NCBI GenBank assembly: GCA_963718605.1
Contig: OY970363.1
Coordinates: 1,364,001-1,428,000 of the forward strand
Direction of reading: 5' to 3'
DNA length: 64,000 nucleotides
Origin: JACCXE01 sp963718605
GTDB lineage: Bacteria > Actinomycetota > Acidimicrobiia > Acidimicrobiales > JACCXE01
The position numbers and the translations under genes are program-made. Shown one piece after another: positions 32,469-41,883 of the stretch (positions within the stretch are counted from its first letter, which is position 1; each line of letters opens with the position of its first letter). The notes under the pieces were generated by a model that saw only the letters and a program-made list of their open reading frames with translations, ran no database searches and was not told the DNA's origin.

Positions 32469-33223
32469 ACGCCACGCGCGTCGCGCTGTTCCCAACCTGC
32501 GTCGTGGACGCGGTCGCACCCGAAGTGGGTTTCGCGACGGCGCGGGTGTTGACCCGACGTGGGTGCGAGGTATCAGTCGCCGAGGCCACGACGTGTTGCG
32601 GACAACCGGCCTGGAACGCAGGACAAGCTGAAGCGGCGGCGACCGTCGCCCGCACCACGCTGCGCGGCTTCGAGCAAGCCCTGGCCGACGGCGCCGACGT
32701 CATCGTCGTACCCGCCGGCAGTTGCACGACGATGGTCGGGGTCTTCTGGCCCGAACTGTTCGAGATCGTCGGCGACGCTGACGCGGCCACCCGCGCTCGC
32801 GCCGTCCTCCCCAAGGTGTTCGAACTCAGCGCCTTTCTGAGGAGAGTTAGTCCGCAAAACGGGGACGAACTCTCCTCAGAACGTGTCGCCGGGACCGTGC
32901 GCTACCACCCTTCGTGTCACATGTCGCGGGAGCTCGGGCTCAAAACTGAGCCGGTGGAGGCGTTGCGCAGCTGTGGGATCGAAGCTGACGTGGGGCCGGA
33001 GCGGTGTTGCGGGTTCGGTGGCTTGTTCAGCGTGAAGCTGCCCGAGACGTCGGTGGCTATGGCGGACGAGGTGCTCGACGCCGCTGTCGCCGATGGCGCT
33101 ACCGAAATCGTCGCGGCGGACGGGTCGTGCTTGCTGCAACTCGCGACCCGCGCGGAAAAGCGCGGCCTCGCCTTGAACTTTCGCCATCTCGCCGTCGCGA
33201 TCGACGACGCCGAACGCGCGTGA
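32465..33223 (+). CDS. lutA: Lactate utilization protein A (CCG-domain)
   Basis: 252 residues from GTG 32465, overlapping the amidohydrolase stop (GTGA). Two CCG-type cluster motifs are visible: AEATTCCGQPAWNAG and PERCCGFGGLFS, with YHPSCHMSRELG between. LutA is part of the three-subunit LutABC L-lactate dehydrogenase that passes electrons through Fe-S clusters. In the linker before YHPSCH sits a 47-nt palindrome coding for RVSPQNGDELSSE. GTGA also links it to lutB. Confidence 0.88.
   Translation: MNATRVALFPTCVVDAVAPEVGFATARVLTRRGCEVSVAEATTCCGQPAWNAGQAEAAATVARTTLRGFEQALADGADVIVVPAGSCTTMVGVFWPELFEIVGDADAATRARAVLPKVFELSAFLRRVSPQNGDELSSERVAGTVRYHPSCHMSRELGLKTEPVEALRSCGIEADVGPERCCGFGGLFSVKLPETSVAMADEVLDAAVADGATEIVAADGSCLLQLATRAEKRGLALNFRHLAVAIDDAERA
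32835..32881. repeat. Intragenic palindrome within lutA
   Basis: Perfect 14-bp outer arms (32835-32848 and 32868-32881) continue, after one mismatch (49/67), with 4 bp more. This makes 19-nt arms around the loop 32854-32862. The element lies in frame inside lutA, in the variable linker between the two CCG modules. It codes for a hydrophilic loop. Confidence 0.75.
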
Positions 33224-34626
33224 CTACCCAACCGATCGCGCTCACGCCGCGCCTGCGCGCGCGCACGAGTGACGCCGTCACCGACCAACGGCTCGGACGC
33301 GCGCTGTCCAACGCCGCGGACACATTCGAGGCGCGCCGCGAGGTCGCGGCCGGCGCGTTCGTCGATCAGAAGGCCGTGCGCGACGTCGCACGGTCGATCC
33401 GCGCTGACGTCCTGACCCGCCTGCCCGAGTTGCTCAACGAACTTGCCGATCGCGTCATCGCCGCCGGCGGTCACGTGTGCTGGGCACCTACGGCCGCGGA
33501 CGCGACCGACTACGTGCGCGCGGTGGCCAAGCGTCGCGGCGCGACGAAGATCGTCAAAGGCAAGTCGATGCTCAGCGAAGAGATCGAGCTGAACCCGTTG
33601 CTTGAGCGCGACCGCATCGAGGTGACCGAGACCGACCTGGGCGAGTGGATCATTCAGGTCGCGAACGAGACGCCCAGCCACATCATCGTGCCCGCCATCC
33701 ACCGCGATCGCGGCCAGATCCGTGACGCACTGAACCAGGTCGCCGGCGGCGACCTCAGCGACGTGCCCGAAGAACTCGCGGCGTTTGCGCGCGACCAACT
33801 GCGCGCCAAGTTCCTCGAAGCCGACATCGGCATAACGGGTGTGAACTTCGGCGTGGCGTCGACGGGGACGTGCGTGCTCGTGACGAACGAAGGCAACGGG
33901 CGCCTCACCAGTTCGGTTCCGCCGGTCCACATTGCGCTGATGGGCATGGAGCGCGTGGTCGCAGACTGGGACCAACTCGACGTGATGTTGTCGTTGCTGC
34001 CGCGCAGCGCGACTGGCCAAGCGGTGACCACATACGTGTCGGCCATGACCGGACCGCGCCAAGAAGGCGAGCGCGACGGCCCGGACGAGTTCCACCTCGT
34101 GATCGTCGACAACGGCCGCAGCGCGATCGCGGGCTCGGAGTTCGCCGAGATGCTGTCGTGCATCCGTTGCGGCGCGTGTCTCAACGTGTGCCCCGTCTAT
34201 CGCCAAGTCGGCGGGCACGCGTACGGATGGGTGTACTCGGGCCCGATGGGCGCCGTGCTCACGCCGCTCCTCGCGCAACGCGAGTACGCGACAGCCAATG
34301 AGCTCGCGAACGCGTCGAGCCTGTGCGGCGCGTGTTGGGAGGCGTGCCCCGTCGGCATCCCGTTGCAGGACATGTTGCTTGCGCAGCGTCGTCGCAACGC
34401 GGCTGACGCCCGCCCCACCGAGCAGACCGCGTGGAAGGCGTGGGCGGCGACGTGGTCGCGCACGGGTACGTATTGGGCCAGCTTGCGCGCCGGCACCGCC
34501 GCGCAACGTCTGCTCGGTGACCGGCTGGCTCGGTTGCCGGGCGCGAAGAACTGGACCGACGGGCGCGCACTGCCGCGAGCTGCCGAAGTGTCGTTCCGCG
34601 ACGCCTGGCGCCACGGCGAACGATGA
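33220..34626 (+). CDS. lutB: Lactate utilization protein B (iron-sulfur protein)
   Basis: 468 residues from GTG 33220. Two 4Fe-4S motifs are clear: SCIRCGACLNVCPVYR and LCGACWEACPVGIPL. The N-terminal part is the LUD domain with GITGVNFGVASTGTCVLVTNEGN. LutB is the cluster-binding subunit of the LutABC lactate oxidation complex. It overlaps both neighbours by four bases (GTGA and ATGA), as expected of a translationally coupled operon with fixed stoichiometry. Confidence 0.93.
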   Translation: MTTQPIALTPRLRARTSDAVTDQRLGRALSNAADTFEARREVAAGAFVDQKAVRDVARSIRADVLTRLPELLNELADRVIAAGGHVCWAPTAADATDYVRAVAKRRGATKIVKGKSMLSEEIELNPLLERDRIEVTETDLGEWIIQVANETPSHIIVPAIHRDRGQIRDALNQVAGGDLSDVPEELAAFARDQLRAKFLEADIGITGVNFGVASTGTCVLVTNEGNGRLTSSVPPVHIALMGMERVVADWDQLDVMLSLLPRSATGQAVTTYVSAMTGPRQEGERDGPDEFHLVIVDNGRSAIAGSEFAEMLSCIRCGACLNVCPVYRQVGGHAYGWVYSGPMGAVLTPLLAQREYATANELANASSLCGACWEACPVGIPLQDMLLAQRRRNAADARPTEQTAWKAWAATWSRTGTYWASLRAGTAAQRLLGDRLARLPGAKNWTDGRALPRAAEVSFRDAWRHGER

Positions 34627-35318
34627 CCGAAACCGGCGACCGCGCCGCGTTCCTCGGAACGGTCCGCCGCGCCATTGGCGCCGCGCCCGAAAACCACACC
34701 CGTCCCGTGGCGCCACTGCCGTCACCCCTCCCACCGGTCGAATACACGACTTTTGGCGTGTCGGGCCGGGACGTCCCGGCCCCACACGCCAAAAGTCAGT
34801 TTGCGGAGGCGCTCACCGCGTTGGGTGGGGTGGTGCGGATCGTGACCGACGGTGCGGAACTCGCGGCGCTGCTCGACGATGCGCTCGCGTTCGCTCGTCG
34901 CGGCGACGAAGCGGTGCGAGTGGTTCTGAGCGATGACCCCGAGTGCGTGCGCCTCAAAGACCATCTCGGCGCCCGCGACGACGTCGAACTCCTTGACTTT
35001 GCCGATGCCGCCACCGTCGCCACTGCCGACCTTGGCATCACGGGTGCCCGAGCGGGCGTGGCGCTCACTGGCTCAATCGTGGTCGACGCGGGACGGGCCG
35101 GCGGCCGAACGGTCAGCCTGTTGCCGCCCATCCACCTGGCGCTCGTGCACGCCGAAGCCATTGTCGCGACGCCGGGCGAGCACTGGCGCACGCTGGCAGA
35201 GCCGATGCCGTCGAACCTGGTGCAAATCACCGGGCCGAGCCGGTCTGCCGACATCGAATTGGTCATCACGCTGGGTGTTCATGGGCCGCGCGCTCTCTGG
35301 GTGGGCGTCTTGGCCTAG
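34623..35318 (+). CDS. lutC: Lactate utilization protein C
   Basis: 231 residues from ATG 34623, overlapping lutB by ATGA. The LUD domain shows ADLGITGARAGVALTGSIVV, SLLPPIHLALVHAEAIV and ITGPSRSADIELVITLGVHGP, standard for LutC/YkgG. It completes the lutABC set. The N-terminal linker contains a 50-bp near-perfect palindrome (34748-34797), which codes for FGVSGRDVPAPHAKS and looks like an inserted element tolerated in a flexible region. Confidence 0.92.
   Translation: MTETGDRAAFLGTVRRAIGAAPENHTRPVAPLPSPLPPVEYTTFGVSGRDVPAPHAKSQFAEALTALGGVVRIVTDGAELAALLDDALAFARRGDEAVRVVLSDDPECVRLKDHLGARDDVELLDFADAATVATADLGITGARAGVALTGSIVVDAGRAGGRTVSLLPPIHLALVHAEAIVATPGEHWRTLAEPMPSNLVQITGPSRSADIELVITLGVHGPRALWVGVLA
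34748..34797. repeat. 50-bp intragenic palindrome within lutC
   Basis: Centred between 34772 and 34773, 24 of 25 base pairs match (only 34762/34783 fail). The left arm begins GACTTTTGGCGTGT and the middle is GGGCCGGGAC/GTCCCGGCCC. There is no loop. Both strands encode nearly the same peptide (FGV-GRDVPA-HAKS). It sits in frame in the LutC N-terminal linker. It resembles palindromic mobile or protein-embedded elements, not a terminator. Confidence 0.82.
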
Positions 35319-35425
35319 TCCGGCGGGCGAAATTCGGTGGCCCGCGGTAGGAAACGGCCGATCTGGGCGTTACCCTCTGTGGGGCGCAATCCGCTGATGC
35401 CATTGATTTCCACGAAGGAGCACGC

Positions 35426-37243
35426 GTGCGCAAGATCCTGACCACTCTGATGGTCGCACTCATGTTGTTGTCTGCCGACCTCGTTTGGGCGCAGGCGGCC
35501 CGGGCTGACGTCGTCATTCCGGGCACGACGATGGGCGAGGCGATCATCGGTTTCGAGCCGGGCTTCTTGCCCGACCTCGGAGTGGGCGAGCTACTTGCCG
35601 GGCTGCCGATCAAGCAGGTCTCGCAGAACGGCTCCTTCCTCACCGTCGCCGTTCCCAACCTTGAGATCGTGCGCCAAGTGATCTCCTTGATCCCAGGCGT
35701 GAAGTACGTCGAGGACAACGGCGTCATGAAGGCGCTCGCGATCCCGAACGACGCTCGCTACGCCCAGCAATACGGCCCCGCGATGATGGGCTTCCCCGCC
35801 GCGTGGGGTTCGATCGGTTACGGCTCGTCGAGTGTCACCGTCGCGCTGATCGACAGCGGTGTGCTCGCCACCCACGAAGATCTCGCCGGCCCGCGGTTGC
35901 TGCAAGGCCACGACTACATCAATAACGACTCCGTCCCCGATGACACGTGCGGCCACGGCACCCACACGATGGGGACAGTGGGCGCCACCGCGAACAACGG
36001 CGTTGGCGTGGCCGGAATGGCGCAGGTCACCCTGTTGCCGATGAAGGCGCTCGCCATGTCGAGCGGCCTCTTCTCGAGCGGCTGCTCAGGTAGTTACACG
36101 GCGATCGCACAGGCGATCATGGACGCCGCCGATCAGGGCGCGAAGGTCATCTCGATGAGCATCGGTGGCGGCGCGTCCTCGACGCTGCTGAACGCGGTCA
36201 ACTACGCGTACGCCCACGGCGCCATTCTCGTCGCGGCTGCCGGCAACGACGGCTCGGCGAACAGCATCGACTACCCCGGTGCGTACCCGAACGTCATCGC
36301 GGTTGGCGCGCTCGACAGCACCAAGAACAAGGCCAGCTACTCGGACATGGGCCCGCAGATCGACATCGCCGCGCCCGGTTCGGCCGTCATCTCGACCTAC
36401 AGCAGCAACGTCGCGTCGTACTCCTCGTTGAGCGGCACGTCGATGGCCACGCCCCACGTCGCGGGCGCCATCGCGCTGGCAATGAGCTGCATGCCGGCTG
36501 GCACCACACAAGCACAGGTGACCAGCGCCCTGTACTCCACCGCTGACGACCTGGGCACGCCAGGCTTCGATCAGTCCTACGGCAACGGTTTGGCCCGCGC
36601 CGACAAACTTGTCTACGCGCTGTGCCCAGATGCTCCTGCGCCGCCGAACCAGAACCCGGTCGCCAACTTCACCACGAGTGCATCCGGCCTGACGGTCAAT
36701 GTGAACGGCTCGACGTCGACTGATCCCGACGGGAACCCGTTGACCTACGCCTGGACGTTTGGCGACGGTGGCGTCGCGACCGGCGCCACTGCGAGCCATC
36801 CGTACGCGGCGGCGGGGTCGTACACGATCACGCTCACCGTGAACGACGGCAAGGGTGGAACGAACTCGAAGTCGACGGTCGTGAACGTGACGGCCGACCC
36901 CGACCCGTCGACGCCGACTGTCGTGAGCGGCCAAGCCTCCTCGGTGGCGGTCAGCAGCACCAAGACCAACACGCACTTCAAGATCTTCGTGCCGGCGGGT
37001 CAGACTCAGCTCCGGGTCGCGCAGACCGGTCCGGCGTGCGGTCTGTTCTCCTGCTCGGTGGACGCCGACCTGTATGTGAAGCTTGGCAGCCGGGCCTCGA
37101 CGGCGAGCTACAACTGCCGCTCGAACGCCAAGGGCAACGCCGAAACGTGCACGCTCGGTAGCCCAGTCTCGGGCTGGTGGTATTTCGATGTCGTCCGCAA
37201 GAGCGGTAGCGGCACGGTGAGCGTCACCCCGACCATCAGCTAA
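35426..37243 (+). CDS. Secreted S8 subtilisin-like peptidase with PKD and PPC domains
   Basis: 605 residues from GTG 35426 with AAGGAG upstream. Signal peptide (residues 1-27), then an inhibitor-like propeptide to about residue 105. Catalytic triad: VALIDSGV (Asp), CGHGTHTMG (His), SGTSMATPHVAG (Ser). After about residue 410 come a PKD domain (PVANFTTSASG, YAWTFGDGG) and a C-terminal PPC-type beta domain with four Cys. It is an exported serine protease, self-activated by propeptide cleavage. The stop TAA is followed 9 nt later by the next gene. Confidence 0.94.
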   Translation: MRKILTTLMVALMLLSADLVWAQAARADVVIPGTTMGEAIIGFEPGFLPDLGVGELLAGLPIKQVSQNGSFLTVAVPNLEIVRQVISLIPGVKYVEDNGVMKALAIPNDARYAQQYGPAMMGFPAAWGSIGYGSSSVTVALIDSGVLATHEDLAGPRLLQGHDYINNDSVPDDTCGHGTHTMGTVGATANNGVGVAGMAQVTLLPMKALAMSSGLFSSGCSGSYTAIAQAIMDAADQGAKVISMSIGGGASSTLLNAVNYAYAHGAILVAAAGNDGSANSIDYPGAYPNVIAVGALDSTKNKASYSDMGPQIDIAAPGSAVISTYSSNVASYSSLSGTSMATPHVAGAIALAMSCMPAGTTQAQVTSALYSTADDLGTPGFDQSYGNGLARADKLVYALCPDAPAPPNQNPVANFTTSASGLTVNVNGSTSTDPDGNPLTYAWTFGDGGVATGATASHPYAAAGSYTITLTVNDGKGGTNSKSTVVNVTADPDPSTPTVVSGQASSVAVSSTKTNTHFKIFVPAGQTQLRVAQTGPACGLFSCSVDADLYVKLGSRASTASYNCRSNAKGNAETCTLGSPVSGWWYFDVVRKSGSGTVSVTPTIS

Positions 37244-37252
37244 ACAACTCGC

Positions 37253-38362
37253 GTGCTCGCCACGCAGCTGCCCCAGATGCTCGACGCGCTCGAGCGGCTT
37301 GTCGCGGTCGAATCGCCCTCGGCTGACCAAGCCGCGTGTGCCCGTTGCGCGGACGCGGTCACCGAGGTCGCCGCGGGGGTGCTCGACGGCGTGGTGCCTG
37401 AGCGCATCGTGGTCGAGGGTGCCACCCACCTGCGTTGGACTTTCGGCCGCTCGCCGACGCGCGTCGCGCTCATCGGTCACTTCGACACGGTGTGGCCGAT
37501 GGGCACGCTCGCCGAGTTGCCGTTCAAAGTGGAGGACGGCCTTGCGTGGGGGCCGGGTTGCTTCGACATGAAGGCGGGCATCGTGCAAGGCCTGCACGCG
37601 CTCGCAGCGATCGGAGTCGAGAACCTCGACGGGGTAGCCCTGCTGCTCACCAGCGATGAAGAGCTGGGCTCACCATCGTCGCGGGCGCTGGTCGAGTACA
37701 CCGCGCGCGGCGCGCAGGCGGCGCTCGTGTTGGAGCCCGGAGTCGACGGTGCGCTCAAGACCGCCCGCAAGGGTGTCGGCATGTACCGGCTCAAGGTGCT
37801 CGGCCGATCGGCCCACGCGGGGCTGGAACCCGAGAACGGCGCGAACGCGCTTGTAGCGATGGCGGCGGCGCTGCGCCGCGTCGCGGAACTAGGCGATGCG
37901 CCCAAAGGTACGACCGTGACACCGACGACCGCGTCAGCGGGTACAGCGCGCAACGTCGTGCCGGACTTCGCAGTGTGCGAGGTCGACGTTCGCGGCGAGA
38001 CGGCCGACGAACTGAACCGCGTGGACGCCGGGATCCGCGGGATCCTGCCCGAGGTACCGGGCACGTCCTTTGAGATCGAGGGCGGCCTCAACCGGCCGCC
38101 GCTCGACGCCGCGTCCTCGGCTGAACTGTTCGTGCGCGCCCAACGCATCGCCGCGGACATCGGCATCGGAGAACTCGCGGGACGGGCCGTGGGCGGCGGC
38201 AGTGACGGCAACTTCACCGCCGGTATCGGCGTGCCCACGCTCGACGGCCTCGGGGCAGTTGGAGACGGCGCGCACGCACGTCACGAGCACGTGGTGGTCG
38301 ACGCGATGGTGCCGCGCGCTGAACTCCTAGGTGCGCTCGTGCGTGAACTACTCGCCGACTAA
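37253..38362 (+). CDS. M20 family peptidase (glutamate carboxypeptidase-like)
   Basis: 369 residues from GTG 37253. Metal ligands: IGHFDTVWPMG (His, Asp), GPGCFDMKAGIVQGL (Asp), LTSDEELGSPSS (Glu-Glu), LEPGVDG, and a final HEHVVVD. The lid domain contains GRSAHAGLEPENGANALV. This fits carboxypeptidase G2/ArgE-type zinc exopeptidases that remove C-terminal Glu or deacylate amino acids. TAAACA lies 6 nt before GTG, using the upstream stop codon. Position after a secreted protease suggests peptide scavenging. Confidence 0.87.
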   Translation: MLATQLPQMLDALERLVAVESPSADQAACARCADAVTEVAAGVLDGVVPERIVVEGATHLRWTFGRSPTRVALIGHFDTVWPMGTLAELPFKVEDGLAWGPGCFDMKAGIVQGLHALAAIGVENLDGVALLLTSDEELGSPSSRALVEYTARGAQAALVLEPGVDGALKTARKGVGMYRLKVLGRSAHAGLEPENGANALVAMAAALRRVAELGDAPKGTTVTPTTASAGTARNVVPDFAVCEVDVRGETADELNRVDAGIRGILPEVPGTSFEIEGGLNRPPLDAASSAELFVRAQRIAADIGIGELAGRAVGGGSDGNFTAGIGVPTLDGLGAVGDGAHARHEHVVVDAMVPRAELLGALVRELLAD

Positions 38363-38373
38363 ATATTCGCTGA

Positions 38374-39252
38374 CTAAAGCTCGACGTCGGCGAACATCGG
38401 TGTGATGGGCGGCACCACGCCGCTCGCCATCACTGCTTCGGCGACGGGCAGCGCCGCTTCGGCCAGCGCCCGCGCCGCCTCCACGCCCATCTCGGCGATC
38501 GGCCGAGTGGCGAGCTCGTCGGTGCGCGCTTCGATCGCTTCGAGGCAAGCGCGGCCCGCGTCGGTTGGTGACGCGTCCGCGGCCACGAGGCCGCGCGACG
38601 CGAGCGCCTCGATCGCGGCATCCCATTCCTCATCGGGCCAGTTGCGCGTCATCTGCAGCGTTTGGCGCGGAATGGCGGTGTACGTGGCCTGCATTACCAA
38701 CGCCTCGCACGGTGCAATGCCGGCGTCCACGAGTGCGGCAATGTGACCGTCGCCGCGATGCTCTCGGATCAGCGTCGCCGCCCACCACGCTTTCATGGGC
38801 GCGCCGCCGTCGGGCCAATCCAGCGCCGCGTGCGCCGCGAACAACGGTCGGCCACCGAGGTCGCTGCAGGCCGCCTCGGCCATCGTGCGGGCCAGAGGAG
38901 CGAGCGTCTTCAGTTCCTGCACGTCGAGCTTGACCATGGCGTTGAGGGCGTCGACCACGCCATCGATTCGTGCGCGCAACACGGCGGTGGGCGTCGTGAT
39001 CTTCCAACAGTCCGGCACGGCGCGGCGCACCAGCGACGGGTTGAAGTTGTAGAAGGTCGCGATGATGAGGTTGGGCGTCGCGGCGCCCATTGCCGCGCTC
39101 CGGCTCGCGAAGTAGCCCATCCAGAAGCCCTTCATGCCGATGGCGTCGAGTGCCGCATGACTCTCCGGCGCGAAGTACGTGATCGCGTGCAGCGGTTCGA
39201 GACGACGCCAGATCTGGCGGGCGAGTGGAGCGAGTTCGGGATCGAGGCTCAT
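38374..39252 (-). CDS. SCO6745 family helical protein
   Basis: 292 residues from ATG 39252, preceded by a ribosome site (GGAGG) inside the upstream SDR gene. The N-terminal LARQIWRRLEPLHAITYFAPES and GMKGFWMGYFASRSAAMG pattern is characteristic of the SCO6745 family of actinobacterial all-helical proteins with an HTH-like C-terminal part. Function is unknown. It begins 2 nt after the SDR stop. The frame extension to 39381 is inside that gene. Confidence 0.8.
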   Translation of the reverse strand: MSLDPELAPLARQIWRRLEPLHAITYFAPESHAALDAIGMKGFWMGYFASRSAAMGAATPNLIIATFYNFNPSLVRRAVPDCWKITTPTAVLRARIDGVVDALNAMVKLDVQELKTLAPLARTMAEAACSDLGGRPLFAAHAALDWPDGGAPMKAWWAATLIREHRGDGHIAALVDAGIAPCEALVMQATYTAIPRQTLQMTRNWPDEEWDAAIEALASRGLVAADASPTDAGRACLEAIEARTDELATRPIAEMGVEAARALAEAALPVAEAVMASGVVPPITPMFADVEL

Positions 39253-39254
39253 CG

Positions 39255-40073
39255 TCAGCCTCCTTCCAGCATCGTGCGCAAGGCCTCGGCGCCGACCGCC
39301 CCCTCGAACATCGCGTGCATGTCGGGGCCGCGGCGCAGCGTGTGGCCGCCGTCGATGGAGATTATCTGCCCGGTCGTCCACGCCGACTCGGGACCGACGA
39401 GGTAGCGCACCGCCTCGGCGATCTCCTCTGGGGTGCCGTTGCGACCGAGCGGCATCTGTTCGATGTAGTCGGCCTGAAGCTGCGGGTTCGTCGTGAGGAA
39501 GGTGGACAGCTCCGTGGGCACCAGACCGGGCCGCACCGCGTTCACGCGCACGCCAACCATGCCGAGTTCGTCAGCCGTGTTCTTCACGAGCATCTCGACG
39601 GCGGCCTTCGACACGCAGTACGGCGTCATGTAGCGATGCGTGAGCGCGCCCGCAATGGAGGAGATCGCGAGCATCGCTCCTCCGCCCGCCTTCGCAATCG
39701 CGCCGCCCGCATGCTTGAACGTGAGGAACACTCCGGTGAGGTTGGTCTCCATCACCGCGTTCCAGGCGGACAGCTCGGTCGTGGTAATCGGCCCGGCGCT
39801 GCCCGTACCCGCGTTTGCAACCGCGATGTGCAGGCCGCCGCCTTCGGCCGCGTGCGCGACCGCGGCGCGCACCGAGTCTTCGTTCGTTACGTCGCACGCG
39901 ATGCGCCGGGCCGACGACGGCAGTGTCTCGATCGCACGGTCAAGCTTGCCTTCGTCGCGCCCGCAGATCGTGACGACCGCTCCGTCGGCGGCGAGCTTTT
40001 GCGCGATCGCAAGCCCGATGCCTGACCCGCCGCCCGTCACCAGAGCCTGTTGGCCCGCCAACTTGTCGGTCAT
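39255..40073 (-). CDS. Short-chain dehydrogenase/reductase (SDR)
   Basis: 272 residues. Rossmann motif TGGGSGIGLAIAQKL, NAGTGSAGP, catalytic Ser in ISSIAGALTH and YCVSK (Tyr-x3-Lys), then RPGLVPTEL. This is a classical SDR oxidising or reducing a hydroxyl or keto group; substrate unclear. ATG directly follows the TAA of the upstream DUF2207 gene (TAAATG), so it is probably translated by coupling. Confidence 0.9.
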   Translation of the reverse strand: MTDKLAGQQALVTGGGSGIGLAIAQKLAADGAVVTICGRDEGKLDRAIETLPSSARRIACDVTNEDSVRAAVAHAAEGGGLHIAVANAGTGSAGPITTTELSAWNAVMETNLTGVFLTFKHAGGAIAKAGGGAMLAISSIAGALTHRYMTPYCVSKAAVEMLVKNTADELGMVGVRVNAVRPGLVPTELSTFLTTNPQLQADYIEQMPLGRNGTPEEIAEAVRYLVGPESAWTTGQIISIDGGHTLRRGPDMHAMFEGAVGAEALRTMLEGG

Positions 40074-41883
40074 TTACCAACCCCCTCCGCCGCCGCCACC
40101 GCCGCCGCCACCGGAGAAACCGCCACCTCCGCTGAACCCGCTGCCGCCGGATGCGGCTGGTGTCGACACGATCGTGCCCGATGTTTGCACGGCGAAGCTC
40201 GACATCGAATGCGCGAACCCGCCGAAGCCGAACGAGTTCCACGAGCCGTACGGGTAGTACCACCCCATGCCCGGCGGCGGGTTGTCGCCGTAGATGCCGT
40301 GGAACGCCTTGGCCCACCGCTCGGTCTCGTGGAAGATGATCGCGAACGGCAGGTACTTGGCGAAGATGTTCTCTTCCTCGGCGAACTTCATGCGGTCGGC
40401 TTCGGCCGTCGCCATGTATTGCTTGAAGCCCATGGCCTGGTCGAGCGCCGCGCTGCCCTTGCCGGTGCGCGAAGGCATCCAGCGATGACCGGCCGCGAAC
40501 ACGATCGCCGCGATAAGCGGGGGGAGACCGAGCAGCCCGGCGTGCGTTCCGGCGGCGAGGCCGATCAGAAGCAGCACCGCCACGATCACCGCGAGGATGC
40601 CGAGTACGAGGTACTTGTTGCGCACCTTGTCAGGCCGGCGCGCGAACCAACCGGTGCGCACGCAGTCGGCGTAGAGGTTGTCTTGCACCGCGTGCAGGTC
40701 CTTCGCGAACGTGTTCTTCAGTTCCGACAGCGAGACTTGATCGCGACTGTCGAAGAGTCCGTCGAACAACCGCTTCTCATAGATCATCAGGTCGTCGTCG
40801 GCGGGCTTGACCTTGGTGAGTTTCCAATCCGCCTTGTGGAACAGGCCGTCCTTCTCGGTCTCCTCCAGCGTGAGATAACCACGCACCCCAAGGTCCACGA
40901 TGGTCGCCGTGACGTCTAGGGGGTCCGCCCGCTCGTCGATCAACACGCCGACCTGCGCAGGTCGCGCGTCGTCCGGCGGGCGGTACTGCACCGGGCCACC
41001 GTGGCGATCGAACACCCCGCGCGCGGTTTCCTTGCCCGCGCTCGCACTGAGCTGTCGGTCGCGTCCGGTCTTCCAGATCAGGCGCAGGACGAGCAACAAC
41101 AGCACGGCGAGGAGCGCGAGCGATCCACCGGCGGTTGCCGGCGTGACGGCGAAGGCGCGTTGCACGGACCACCGTTCGTCGAGGATCGGTTCGACGCCGG
41201 CGGGATCGATGACGCCTTTACGCACTGCGGCCACGATCGACATGCCCTGCCCGGGGTACAGCACGCCCTGCGAGTACACCGCTTCCTGCGGTGAGCGCAC
41301 CTCCGCCGCGTCGCACGCCAGGGTTGATTGATCCACGCCGGTGAAGCACGCGACCTTGTTCAACCCGTCGGGTGCGGTGACGTGGATCTCGGTCGAGTCG
41401 ATGGGTATCTGCCAACCGAACCCGACGACGTTCCAATACAACTCGTCGTGGTCCGAGAACCCGTTGAGCGCGCCGTGCAAGGTGTACTGGATCGTGTACT
41501 GATGCTGGCCCGTGACGGTCTTATCGCCGGAGCCGATCTTGAACACCTTCTCGCGCCCGGTGTCGCTGATGGAGTTCTTGGCGGACGCGCCCACCGCGCT
41601 CGACGTGGATGTTGGTCAGTTGGTACACGCGTTCGAACTTCGGGTCCGGGTTGTAGTCGAAGCGCACCTGGAAGTTCCGGAAGATGCCGTGGTGCGGTTC
41701 GGTGGCGTAATCGACGTCGAGCGTTTCGGTGACGTCGATCGTGCCGTCCTTCTGGATCGCCATCACGATCGACTGATGGTCGATGTGGAACCCGGGGCTC
41801 TCAGCCGCGGCTGGTCGCGCCCAGCCGCCGATGAGTACGAGCGCCACGAACACCGCGGCTGTGACGTTCTTACATACGCGCAC
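40074..41883 (-). pseudogene. DUF2207 membrane protein, interrupted by one frameshift
   Basis: The signal peptide and first domain are coded from GTG 41883 (ending FERVYQLTNIHVERGG). The rest continues in another frame from near 41594 (GASAKNSISDTGREKVFKIG). Removing one G from GGGC at about 41595-41605 restores a single frame of 602 residues. The product has an N-terminal DUF2207 beta domain, a transmembrane helix (LALLAVLLLLVLRLIW), a cytosolic middle, two more helices and a Gly-rich tail (SGGGGFSGGGG). It commonly accompanies LemA, as here. Sequence error is more likely than decay. Confidence 0.8.

Noticed and set aside
34748..34797. lutC palindrome as a transcription terminator
   Set aside because: It lies within the coding frame, has no T-run, and the lut genes continue to be coupled through it.
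38350..38380. Short direct repeat GCCGACTAAA/GCTGACTAAA at the end of the M20 peptidase gene as a recombination site
   Set aside because: Only about 10 bp, imperfect, and without a partner elsewhere in the window.
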